From: Oscillospiraceae bacterium
Lineage (GTDB): Bacteria > Bacillota > Clostridia > Oscillospirales > Oscillospiraceae
Assembly: GCA_015068335.1 (NCBI GenBank)
Contig: SVKT01000030.1
Span: forward strand, 1-13,993
DNA: 13,993 bases
Direction of reading: 5' to 3'
Part shown: positions 7,128-13,159 of the stretch, in pieces
Layout: each line of letters opens with the position of its first letter
Position numbering within the stretch: position 1 is the stretch's first letter
Notes under the pieces: generated by a model
Databases searched by the model: none
What the model was told of the DNA's origin: nothing
What the model saw: the letters and a program-made list of their open reading frames with translations, nothing else
Made by a program: the position numbers and the translations under genes

Positions 7128-7137
7128 TTTTGGGGTG

Positions 7138-8157
7138 TCAGTTGGAAGCGGTGTCGGGGTTGGTATCCTCGCCCCAGAGCATATTGCGGCGCAGTTCGGC
7201 GCCCACGACCTCCATCTGGTGCTTGGCCAGGATGGAACGGCTGGCGTTGAAGAAGCAGCGGCCGTTCTTGTTCTCGGCGATCCAATTGCCGGCGAACTTG
7301 CCGTTCTGGATGTCGGTGAGGACAGCCTTCATATTCTTCTTGGTCTCCTCGTAGGGCAGCACGCGGGGGCCGGACACATACTCGCCGTACTCGGCGGTGT
7401 CGGAGATGGAGTAGTTCATCATCGCCACGCCGCCCTTGTTGATGAGGTCAATGATGAGTTTCATCTCGTGGATGCACTCGAAGTAGGCGTTCTCGGGAGC
7501 GTAGCCGGCCTCGACCAGGGTCTCGAAGCCCATCTTCATCAGTTCGACCACGCCGCCGCACAGAACGGCCTGCTCGCCGAACAGGTCGGTCTCGGTCTCG
7601 TCCTGGAAGGTGGTCTCCATAACGCCGCCGCGGGCGCCGCCGATGCCGGCGGCGTAGGCCAGGCCGATGTCGTGGGCCTTGCCGGTGGCGTCCTGATGGA
7701 CGGCCAGCAGGCAGGGCACGCCCTTGCCGGCCACATACTGGCTGCGGACGGTGTGACCGGGGCCCTTGGGGGCGATCATCAGCACGTCGATATCAGCGGG
7801 AGGAACGATCTGCTTGAAGTGGATGTTGAAGCCGTGGGCAAACATCAGGGCGTTGCCGGCTTCCAGGTTGGGGGCGATGTCCTTCTTGTAGACGTCGGCC
7901 TGCACCTCGTCGTTGATGAGGATCATCACGATGTCGGCCCACTTGGCGGCTTCGGGCACGGTCATAACTTTCAGACCGGCGGCCTCGGCCTCGGCCCAGC
8001 GCTTGCTGCCTGCGCGCAGACCCACGCACACGTCGCAGCCGGATTCTTTCAGGTTCAGCGCGTGGGCGTGGCCCTGGGAACCGTAGCCCACGATGGTGAT
8101 CTTCTTTCCGTCCAGTTTGCCCAGGTCACAGTCCTTCTCATAATACATGTTTGCCAT
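7138..8157 (-). CDS. ilvC: Ketol-acid reductoisomerase (class I)
   Basis: IlvC converts acetolactate and acetohydroxybutyrate to dihydroxy acids by alkyl migration and NAD(P)H-dependent reduction. At 339 residues it is a short class I enzyme. Motifs: Rossmann GYGSQGHAHALNL (24-36), cofactor loop GLRAGSKRW (46-54, basic and Ser residues favouring NADPH), catalytic His108 in FAHGFNIHF, metal ligands Asp191 and Glu195 in DETETDLFGEQ, and Glu227/Glu231 in ECIHE. The ATG at 8157 (MANMYYEK) is chosen because AAGGAGG lies 9 nt upstream; an in-frame ATG six bases earlier is only 3 nt from that site. The start lies inside the end of ilvN2 (20-nt overlap), so translation is probably coupled. Confidence 0.97.
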   Translation of the reverse strand: MANMYYEKDCDLGKLDGKKITIVGYGSQGHAHALNLKESGCDVCVGLRAGSKRWAEAEAAGLKVMTVPEAAKWADIVMILINDEVQADVYKKDIAPNLEAGNALMFAHGFNIHFKQIVPPADIDVLMIAPKGPGHTVRSQYVAGKGVPCLLAVHQDATGKAHDIGLAYAAGIGGARGGVMETTFQDETETDLFGEQAVLCGGVVELMKMGFETLVEAGYAPENAYFECIHEMKLIIDLINKGGVAMMNYSISDTAEYGEYVSGPRVLPYEETKKNMKAVLTDIQNGKFAGNWIAENKNGRCFFNASRSILAKHQMEVVGAELRRNMLWGEDTNPDTASN

Positions 8158-8704
8158 AATCATATTCCTCCTTGAGTTTGTTGTCGTCATATATCGTGCT
8201 TCGCCCTCTCTCGATGGCGATAGTACCGGTTTTTGCGATTTCCAGAATGCCGAAATCCGTCAGCATCTCGATCAGAGCGGTGATCTTGCTCTTGCTGCCG
8301 AACACTTCCAGTGTCAGGGACTCGCGGCTGACGTCCATCACCTTGGCACGGAAGATGTTGGCCAACTGGATCACCTCGTCCCTTGCACTGCGGCTGACGG
8401 CGCTCACCTTGATGAGGGCCACCTCGCGGCGGATGGAGGTCTTCTCGTCCAGGATCTTCACAGCCGTCACCGGCAGCAGTTTGCTGCACTGGGCGGCGAT
8501 CTGTTCCAGCATCGCCTCGTCGGCCAGGATGGAGATGGTGATTCGGGTGATGCCCGGCTTGTCTGTTTCGCCGGAAACGATGGATTCAATGTTGTAGCCC
8601 TTTCTGGAAAACAGGCGGGCCACCTGGCTCAAAACGCCGGGGATGTCCTGCACCAGAATGCACAGGGTGTAGAGTTTGCGCTCGGGGTCGAGTTGTCGTT
8701 TCAT
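8138..8704 (-). CDS. ilvN: Acetolactate synthase small (regulatory) subunit, second copy
   Basis: This is the regulatory subunit that normally activates the large subunit and makes it sensitive to valine feedback. It has 188 residues. The N-terminal ACT domain (about 10-85) has LYTLCILVQDIPGVLSQVARLFSRKGYNIESI, read in parts around GVLSQVARLFSRKG (23-36); the C-terminal ALS_ss region runs to TGTIAIERG. A tail of about 24 residues (after IERG, charged and Tyr-rich, ending GKHVL) exceeds the first copy (161 residues). The ATG overlaps the ilvB2 stop (ATGA, 4 nt), with AAGGAGG 6 nt upstream, so it pairs with ilvB2. Its last 20 bases overlap ilvC, and the tail codons carry the ilvC ribosome binding site. 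Confidence 0.95.
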   Translation of the reverse strand: MKRQLDPERKLYTLCILVQDIPGVLSQVARLFSRKGYNIESIVSGETDKPGITRITISILADEAMLEQIAAQCSKLLPVTAVKILDEKTSIRREVALIKVSAVSRSARDEVIQLANIFRAKVMDVSRESLTLEVFGSKSKITALIEMLTDFGILEIAKTGTIAIERGRSTIYDDNKLKEEYDYGKHVL

Positions 8705-10419
8705 ACGCTGCCTCCTTCGCTGAGCAGGAAGTCTGTGATGGGGGAACCGGCGGCTACCATAGGACTGACCATCTCATCAATGTCCAGAATGCAGTCGATG
8801 ACGGTGCCGGTGCCGGAGGAGAGCGCCTCGGTCAGCGCCTGCTCCATCTCCTCCCGGGTGCGGACCCGGCGGCCGCGCAGTCCGTAAGCCTCCGCCAGTT
8901 TAACAAAGTCGGGGCCGAAGTCCAGCGTGGTCTGGGAGAAGCGCTTTTTATAGATCAGGTTCTGCCACTGGCGGACCATACCCAGCGTGCCGTTGTTGAA
9001 CACGATGGAAACAATGGGCAGACCGTAGTGCTGCACGGTGCAAAGTTCGTGACAGTTCATCCGGAAGCAGCCGTCGCCGGTGATGTGGAGAACGCGCTTG
9101 TCCGGGTTGCCGGTCTGGGCGCCGATGGCGGCGCCGAGGCCGAAGCCCATCGTGCCGAAACCGCCGGAGGTCAGGAGTTGACCGGGGTAGTTGAAGTGGA
9201 GATACTTGATGGACCACATCTGGTGCTGGCCCACGTCGGTGGCCACGATGGCGTCCTCCGGCATCCGGGCGCGGATCACGTCCAGCACTTGCTGGGGGGT
9301 GAGGTGCTCGCTGTCGCCCGCTGTGGCGGGGGCGCGCATCGGGAGGATGTATTCCTTCCATTCCCGGTGGCTGTACTGGGGGAGTTGCTCGTTGAGCATC
9401 GCCAGCACCCGCCGGGCGGAGCCAATGATGTGGTGGTCGGTGGCCACGTTTTTGCCGATCTCGGCGCGGTCGATGTCGATCTGTACGATCCTGGCCTGGG
9501 CGGCGAAGGTGGCCGGCTGCAAGGCGACGCGGTCGGAGAAGCGGCAGCCCACGGCGATGAGCAGGTCGCACTCGTTTACCGCCACATTGGAGGCCTTGGA
9601 GCCGTGCATACCCACCATACCGGTGGTGAGGGGATGTCCGCCGGGGAAGCCGCCGCCGCCCATCACGGTGATGGCCACGGGGGAGTCCAGTTTTTCCGCA
9701 AATTCCCGGAATTCCTGATGGGCACGGCCGCGAACCACGCCGCCGCCGCAGATGAGCAGGGGGCGCTTTGCCTTGGCGATCATATCCAGCAGCCGGCTGA
9801 TGTCGTCGGGGTCGATCTCCGGCTTCTGGGGACGGAGAGTGTCGTTGAGTTTCTGTATGCTGTTGGACCGGCGGTTTTCCTGCCAGGGGATGAATTCGTA
9901 GTCCACCATCTGGTCGGCGTTGGTCACGTTTTTCAAAAAGTCGATGAGGACGGGACCGGGCCGTCCGCTGGCGGCCACGGCGAAAGCCTGCCGCATCACA
10001 TCAGGGATCTGCTGGGCAGAGCGCACCAGAAAGGCGGCCTTGGTGATGGGCATCGCGATGCCGGTGGAGTCCACCTCCTGGAAGGCGTCGCGGCCCAGCA
10101 GATTCTCGCCCACGTTGCAGGTGATGAACACCACGGGGGAGGAGTCCAGATGGGCGGTGGCGATGCCGGTGGTCAGGTTGGTGGCGCCGGGGCCGGAAGT
10201 GGCGAAGCACACGCCCACCTTGCCGGTGGAGCGGGCGTAGCCGTCGGCTGCGTGGGCGGCGCCCTGCTCGTGGGCGGTCAGCACGTGGCGGATCTTGCCC
10301 TCGTAGCCGTAGAGTTCGTCATAGAGATTCAGGATGGTGCCGCCGGGGTAGCCGAACACGGTGTCGACTTCCTGTTCCAGCAGGCACTCCATAATGGCCT
10401 GTGTTGCACGGATCTTCAA
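8701..10419 (-). CDS. ilvB: Acetolactate synthase large subunit, canonical copy (second in operon)
   Basis: The ThDP- and FAD-dependent catalytic subunit that condenses two pyruvates to acetolactate, or pyruvate with 2-ketobutyrate to acetohydroxybutyrate. It has 572 residues, the usual length. Motifs: FGYPGGTILNLYD (22-34), catalytic Glu51 in AHEQGAAHAADGYAR, SGPGATNL, LLGRDAFQEVD (108-117), ThDP motif GDGCFRMNCHEL through VFNN (448-476) and MVRQWQ with Trp485, the residue that favours 2-ketobutyrate in studied enzymes. It therefore looks like the isoleucine-competent AHAS of the operon. The start is TTG at 10419: AGGAGG at 10434-10429 lies 9 nt before it and the next residues KIRATQAIMECLL fit the family. 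It starts 21 nt past the ilvN1 stop. Confidence 0.96.
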   Translation of the reverse strand: MKIRATQAIMECLLEQEVDTVFGYPGGTILNLYDELYGYEGKIRHVLTAHEQGAAHAADGYARSTGKVGVCFATSGPGATNLTTGIATAHLDSSPVVFITCNVGENLLGRDAFQEVDSTGIAMPITKAAFLVRSAQQIPDVMRQAFAVAASGRPGPVLIDFLKNVTNADQMVDYEFIPWQENRRSNSIQKLNDTLRPQKPEIDPDDISRLLDMIAKAKRPLLICGGGVVRGRAHQEFREFAEKLDSPVAITVMGGGGFPGGHPLTTGMVGMHGSKASNVAVNECDLLIAVGCRFSDRVALQPATFAAQARIVQIDIDRAEIGKNVATDHHIIGSARRVLAMLNEQLPQYSHREWKEYILPMRAPATAGDSEHLTPQQVLDVIRARMPEDAIVATDVGQHQMWSIKYLHFNYPGQLLTSGGFGTMGFGLGAAIGAQTGNPDKRVLHITGDGCFRMNCHELCTVQHYGLPIVSIVFNNGTLGMVRQWQNLIYKKRFSQTTLDFGPDFVKLAEAYGLRGRRVRTREEMEQALTEALSSGTGTVIDCILDIDEMVSPMVAAGSPITDFLLSEGGSV

Positions 10420-10428
10420 AAGGGGGTT

Positions 10429-10434
10429 CCTCCT
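10429..10434 (-). promoter_or_regulatory. Ribosome binding site deciding the TTG start of ilvB2
   Basis: AGGAGG stands 9 nt before TTG 10419, in the context AGGAGGAACCCCC that closely matches the ilvD site. No suitable in-frame ATG is present near it. Confidence 0.78.
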
Positions 10435-10440
10435 TGTGGG

Positions 10441-10926
10441 TCAAATCTTGCCGCCGCCCTTTTGCACGGCGATCACGCCGGTGCGGACGACCTCCAAAAT
10501 GGAGAAGGGGCGCATCATCGTCTGGAAGGTGTCCAGACGGTCGGGGGTGTCGGAGAGTTCCAGCGTCATCGAGGTGGGGGAGATGTCCGCCACCTTGGCG
10601 CCGTAGATGGAACAGATGGTCATAATGTCCTGCCGGGTCTTGTTGTTGGCGGAAACTTTCAGGATCATCAGTTCCCGGCCGATGAGGCTGTTTTCCTCCA
10701 ACGTGCGGACTTTGATGACTTCCACCAGTTTGTTGAGTTGCTTTTCCACCTGCTCCACCATATTGTTGCCGTTGTCCACGATGATGGTGATGCGGGAGAT
10801 GGTGGGGTCGTCGGTGACGCCCACGGCCAGAGAGTCGATGTTGAAGGCGCGGCGGGAGAACAGTCCGGTGATGCGGTTGAGCACGCCGGCCTGGTTTTCC
10901 ACCAGAACGGAAATGGTCTGTTTCAT
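10441..10926 (-). CDS. ilvN: Acetolactate synthase small (regulatory) subunit, first copy
   Basis: A 161-residue regulatory subunit of normal length. The N-terminal ACT domain (1-75) has SVLVENQAGVLNRITGLFSR (6-25) and the AFNIDSLAVG stretch that forms the valine-binding interface in the family; the C-terminal half has ELMILKVSA and LEVVRTGVIAVQKG. The ATG at 10926 has AAAGGAGG 8 nt upstream, and this site overlaps the ilvB1 stop (TAAAGGAGG), so it is translationally tied to ilvB1. It differs clearly from the second small subunit, so the two ilvBN pairs are not a recent duplication. Confidence 0.96.
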   Translation of the reverse strand: MKQTISVLVENQAGVLNRITGLFSRRAFNIDSLAVGVTDDPTISRITIIVDNGNNMVEQVEKQLNKLVEVIKVRTLEENSLIGRELMILKVSANNKTRQDIMTICSIYGAKVADISPTSMTLELSDTPDRLDTFQTMMRPFSILEVVRTGVIAVQKGGGKI

Positions 10927-10940
10927 AGTTCCCGCCTCCT

Positions 10941-12575
10941 TTAATCGTTGGTGGTGACGTCGGGATGGACGTTCACAATGGCCAGCACGCTGCCCTCGGC
11001 GCCCAGAATGCGGTCGATGGCGGCGTCCACGTCGGCCTCGCAGTCCACGGCGATGCTGGGGATGCCGTAGGCGGCGGCGATGGCCGCAAAGTCCGGAGAG
11101 CCGTCCAGCGCCACGCCGAAGGGGCCGCGGTAGGCCGGGGAGTTCTGGATCTGATGCACCAGACCCAGAACGTTGTTGCGAAAGACGATGATCTTGATGT
11201 CCAGACCGGCGGTTTTGATGGCCGCCAGTTCATTCATCGACATCTGGAAAGAGCCGTCGCCGCAGATGACGATGGTCTGCTTGTCCGGCTGGGCCACCTT
11301 CACGCCGACGGCGGCGGGGAGGGAATAGCCCATCGTGCCCAGACCGCCGGAGGTCAGCAGCCGTCCCTGCTTCTGGGGCAGGTACTTGCAGGCGAACAAC
11401 TGGTTCTGGCCCACGTCCACGCAGACCACGGCGTCCTCCGCCAGTTTCCCGCCCAGTTTGCGCAGGAAGGTGCCGGGAAAAACGTAGCCCTCCCGGGCGG
11501 GGAAGACGCGGTCCAGTTCCGCTCTGCGGTATTCCCGCAGCCGTTCCAGCCACGCGGCGGAGTCGGGCGCCGTGATGTCCCGTTCCAGCAACTGCTGCAA
11601 AATGACTTTCACATCGCCCACCAGCGGAATGGCGGCGATGAGGTTTTTGCCGATCTCGGCGGGATCCACATCGATGTGGATAGTGGCCATACGGTTGGCG
11701 ATGTCCTCCGGATCCACCATCGCCCGGTCGGCGGCGCGGGTGCCCACCATAATGAGCAGGTCGGCCTTGGCCAGCGCCTGGTTGGCGCAGCGGTTGCCGT
11801 GGGCGCCGATCATACCCAGATTCAGGGGGTGATCGGTGGGCAGCACGGAGATGCCCATCATTGTCTTGACCACAGGGATGGCGTTGCGCTCTGCCAGTTC
11901 CAGCAGTTCGTCCCGCGCGTGGGACAGCCACACACCGCCGCCGGCGCAGATCAGAGGCTGCTTTGCCTTGGAGATGGCTTCCGCCACCCGCTTGATCTGC
12001 AACTCGTTGCCGCGGACGCTGGGCTTGTAGCCCCGGATGTTGACCTCAGCGGGGAAGACCGGCTTTTCGATCTCCTGCTGCTGGATGTCAATGGGGATGT
12101 CGATGAGAACAGGGCCGGGGCGGCCGGTGGAGGCGATGTGAAAGGCCTCCTTGACGATGCGGGGGATCTCCCGGGCGTCCTTGACCAGATAACTGTGCTT
12201 GGAGAAGGGGGCAACGGCGCCGGTAATGTCCACTTCCTGGAAAATGTCCCGACCCAGCAGGTGGGAGGGCACCTGACCGGTGATGGCCACCATAGGGATG
12301 GAGTCCATATAGGCGGTGGCGATGCCGGTGATGAGGTTGGTGGCGCCCGGGCCGGAGGTCACCATACACACGCCGGGCTTTCCGGTCACCCGGGCGTAGC
12401 CGGAGGCCATATGGCCGGCGTTCTGTTCCGTGCGGACCAGCGTATAGCCGATCTGCGGCGTTGCCGAAAGGGCGTCCGCTGCGGGGCAGATGGTTGCGCC
12501 GGCGTATCCGAAAATATGTTCCACGCCTTCGCGGAGCAGGCTTTCGATCAATGCCTGCGCGCCTGTCGTCTTCAT
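10941..12575 (-). CDS. ilvB: Acetolactate synthase large subunit, divergent copy (first in operon)
   Basis: A ThDP-dependent enzyme of the acetolactate synthase family, 544 residues. The catalytic glutamate is kept (Glu50), but in TEQNAGHMASGYAR rather than HEQGAAH. SGPGATNLITGIATAYMDS (74-92), LLGRDIFQEVD (106-116), the ThDP motif GDGSFQMSMNEL (439-450) and FRNN (465-468) are present. FGYPGG is changed to FGYAGA (22-27), and the Trp of RQWQ is Ile476 (VHQIQ). In known AHAS enzymes loss of this Trp lowers preference for 2-ketobutyrate, so this copy may make mainly acetolactate (inference), or be an ALS-like enzyme of other specificity. ATG 12575 has AAGGAGG 8 nt upstream. The frame is open 59 codons further, but that part runs through the attenuator hairpin and is not coding. 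It is the first enzyme gene after the leader region. Confidence 0.92.
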   Translation of the reverse strand: MKTTGAQALIESLLREGVEHIFGYAGATICPAADALSATPQIGYTLVRTEQNAGHMASGYARVTGKPGVCMVTSGPGATNLITGIATAYMDSIPMVAITGQVPSHLLGRDIFQEVDITGAVAPFSKHSYLVKDAREIPRIVKEAFHIASTGRPGPVLIDIPIDIQQQEIEKPVFPAEVNIRGYKPSVRGNELQIKRVAEAISKAKQPLICAGGGVWLSHARDELLELAERNAIPVVKTMMGISVLPTDHPLNLGMIGAHGNRCANQALAKADLLIMVGTRAADRAMVDPEDIANRMATIHIDVDPAEIGKNLIAAIPLVGDVKVILQQLLERDITAPDSAAWLERLREYRRAELDRVFPAREGYVFPGTFLRKLGGKLAEDAVVCVDVGQNQLFACKYLPQKQGRLLTSGGLGTMGYSLPAAVGVKVAQPDKQTIVICGDGSFQMSMNELAAIKTAGLDIKIIVFRNNVLGLVHQIQNSPAYRGPFGVALDGSPDFAAIAAAYGIPSIAVDCEADVDAAIDRILGAEGSVLAIVNVHPDVTTND

Positions 12576-12631
12576 AGTTGCGTCCTCCTTTGGACTTTGT
12601 GCGCCTTTGCGGGCGATTCGCGGATTTCGAT

Positions 12632-12670
12632 AAAAAACGCCTGTGGTTCGAGGGTCGAACCACAGGCGTT
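12632..12670 (-). terminator. Attenuator-like intrinsic terminator in the ilvB1 leader
   Basis: A perfect 16-bp stem (plus-strand arms 12636-12651 and 12655-12670) with a 3-nt loop is followed on the minus strand by six T in a row. It lies after the leader ORF (stop at 12749) and 56 bases before the ilvB1 start, so full-strength termination here would silence the whole operon. That placement means it must be conditional. No T-box sequence (AGGGUGGNACCGCG) is visible in front of it. Confidence 0.88.
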
Positions 12671-12689
12671 CAGGTAACTTCATTTGCGT

Positions 12690-12718
12690 CGGTTTCCTTC
12701 CTTTCGGGAGTGAAACCG
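12690..12718 (-). promoter_or_regulatory. Second hairpin in the ilv leader, possible part of an attenuation switch
   Basis: On the transcript CGGTTTC and GAAACCG (plus positions 12712-12718 and 12690-12696) form a 7-bp stem, with an inner UCC/GGA pairing possible. The upstream strand also lies in UCCGG, which can pair instead with CCGGA about 20 nt earlier, so two exclusive folds exist. Neither clearly overlaps the terminator arm, so I cannot prove an antiterminator. Confidence 0.4.
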
Positions 12719-12748
12719 GATGCGCTGCTTCCTGTTCCGGGCGTGACC

Positions 12749-12844
12749 TCAAACACTATTCCTGTTTTGTACCAGCAGTACCAGTACGGGGACAAGAATA
12801 ATGTACAGCGCCAGAATGGAAAGCAGAGCGGTGGTCATCGGCAT
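12749..12844 (-). CDS. BCAA-rich leader peptide of the ilv operon (31 codons)
   Basis: A short ORF starting ATG at 12844 and ending TGA at 12749. The ribosome binding site AAAAGGAG (12860-12853) is 8 nt upstream, which is as good as those of the enzyme genes. Residues 7-25 contain 15 Leu, Ile or Val among 19 (for example LLSIL, YIILV, VLVLLV); overall 8 Leu, 3 Ile and 5 Val of 31. The start MPMTTALL recalls the leader peptide of the enterobacterial ilvGMEDA operon, which I know only as a family pattern. The terminator hairpin begins 78 nt after the stop. Control codons are mostly ones the neighbouring genes seem to avoid (ATT, GTA, CTT). I infer a ribosome-sensing attenuation peptide. The alternative is a small single-pass membrane protein, since the stretch is hydrophobic. 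Confidence 0.8.
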   Translation of the reverse strand: MPMTTALLSILALYIILVPVLVLLVQNRNSV

Positions 12845-12863
12845 AGGATAAACTCCTTTTGCT

Positions 12864-12894
12864 GCCGGACGGAGCGGATGCTCCGAAGACCGGC
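12864..12894 (-). promoter_or_regulatory. 5'-UTR hairpin upstream of the leader peptide
   Basis: GCCGG/CCGGC arms (12864-12868 with 12890-12894) enclose a second perfect stem GGAGC-ATCC-GCTCC (12871-12884). It ends three bases before the leader ribosome binding site, which stays unpaired. It may stabilise the 5' end or favour leader translation; role unknown. Confidence 0.4.
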
Positions 12895-12922
12895 ATTCTT
12901 TGCCTTGTTAAAGCATAACAAC

Positions 12923-12950
12923 AGTATACATATTTACAACAAAAAAACAA
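12923..12950 (-). promoter_or_regulatory. Candidate promoter of the ilv operon
   Basis: On the minus strand TTGTTT (12950-12945), a 16-bp spacer and TATACT (12928-12923) form a plausible sigma-A promoter in AT-rich DNA, about 80 nt upstream of the leader ATG. The -10 is good; the -35 is weak. The region 12845-13159 has no gene and serves both the ilv operon and arcC. No complete CodY box was seen. Confidence 0.45.
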
Positions 12951-13077
12951 CATACTCCGACGCACTTTTAAATATTTTTCCCTTTTACCGAAAAATGGCG
13001 GGGCTTTTGCGAAAAAACTGGCACAAACAACCGAGAAAATTGGAAAAACAGGGGGGACAGAGGCGGGGCTGCGGCGC

Positions 13078-13107
13078 TTACAGGAAAATATTTGTTTTAT
13101 GTATAGA
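13078..13107 (+). promoter_or_regulatory. Weak candidate promoter of arcC
   Basis: TTACAG (13078-13083), an 18-bp spacer and TATAGA (13102-13107) precede arcC by about 50 bases. Matches to consensus are modest; GATACT three bases on is an alternative -10. Confidence 0.3.
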
Positions 13108-13159
13108 TACTCAGTTGCGGGGCATCCTTTTGGAAAACGAGGAAAGGAAGTTTGTTCCT

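Noticed and set aside
9028..12677. Very long plus-strand open frames (638 and 570 codons) opposite ilvB1/ilvN1/ilvB2
   Set aside because: They are Gly/His/Val/Ala-rich mirror frames of strongly GC-biased genes, have no ribosome binding sites and run straight through known genes.
12576..12752. N-terminal extension of IlvB1 to the upstream ATG at 12752
   Set aside because: It would run through the terminator hairpin, shows no family similarity, and the ATG at 12575 has a strong AAGGAGG.
12632..12860. T-box riboswitch in the ilv leader
   Set aside because: I looked for AGGGUGGNACCGCG before the terminator and found only a loose UGUGGUUCGACC in its 5' arm; a divergent T-box cannot be excluded without a covariance search.
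12756..12965. 69-codon minus-strand ORF overlapping the leader region
   Set aside because: It is in another frame than the BCAA leader ORF, lacks a ribosome binding site at its ATG, begins upstream of the likely transcription start and has no recognisable content.
13035..13041. Half of a CodY-like box (AATTTTC on the minus strand)
   Set aside because: The second half GAAAATT is not present in the expected position, so it is an AT-rich chance match.
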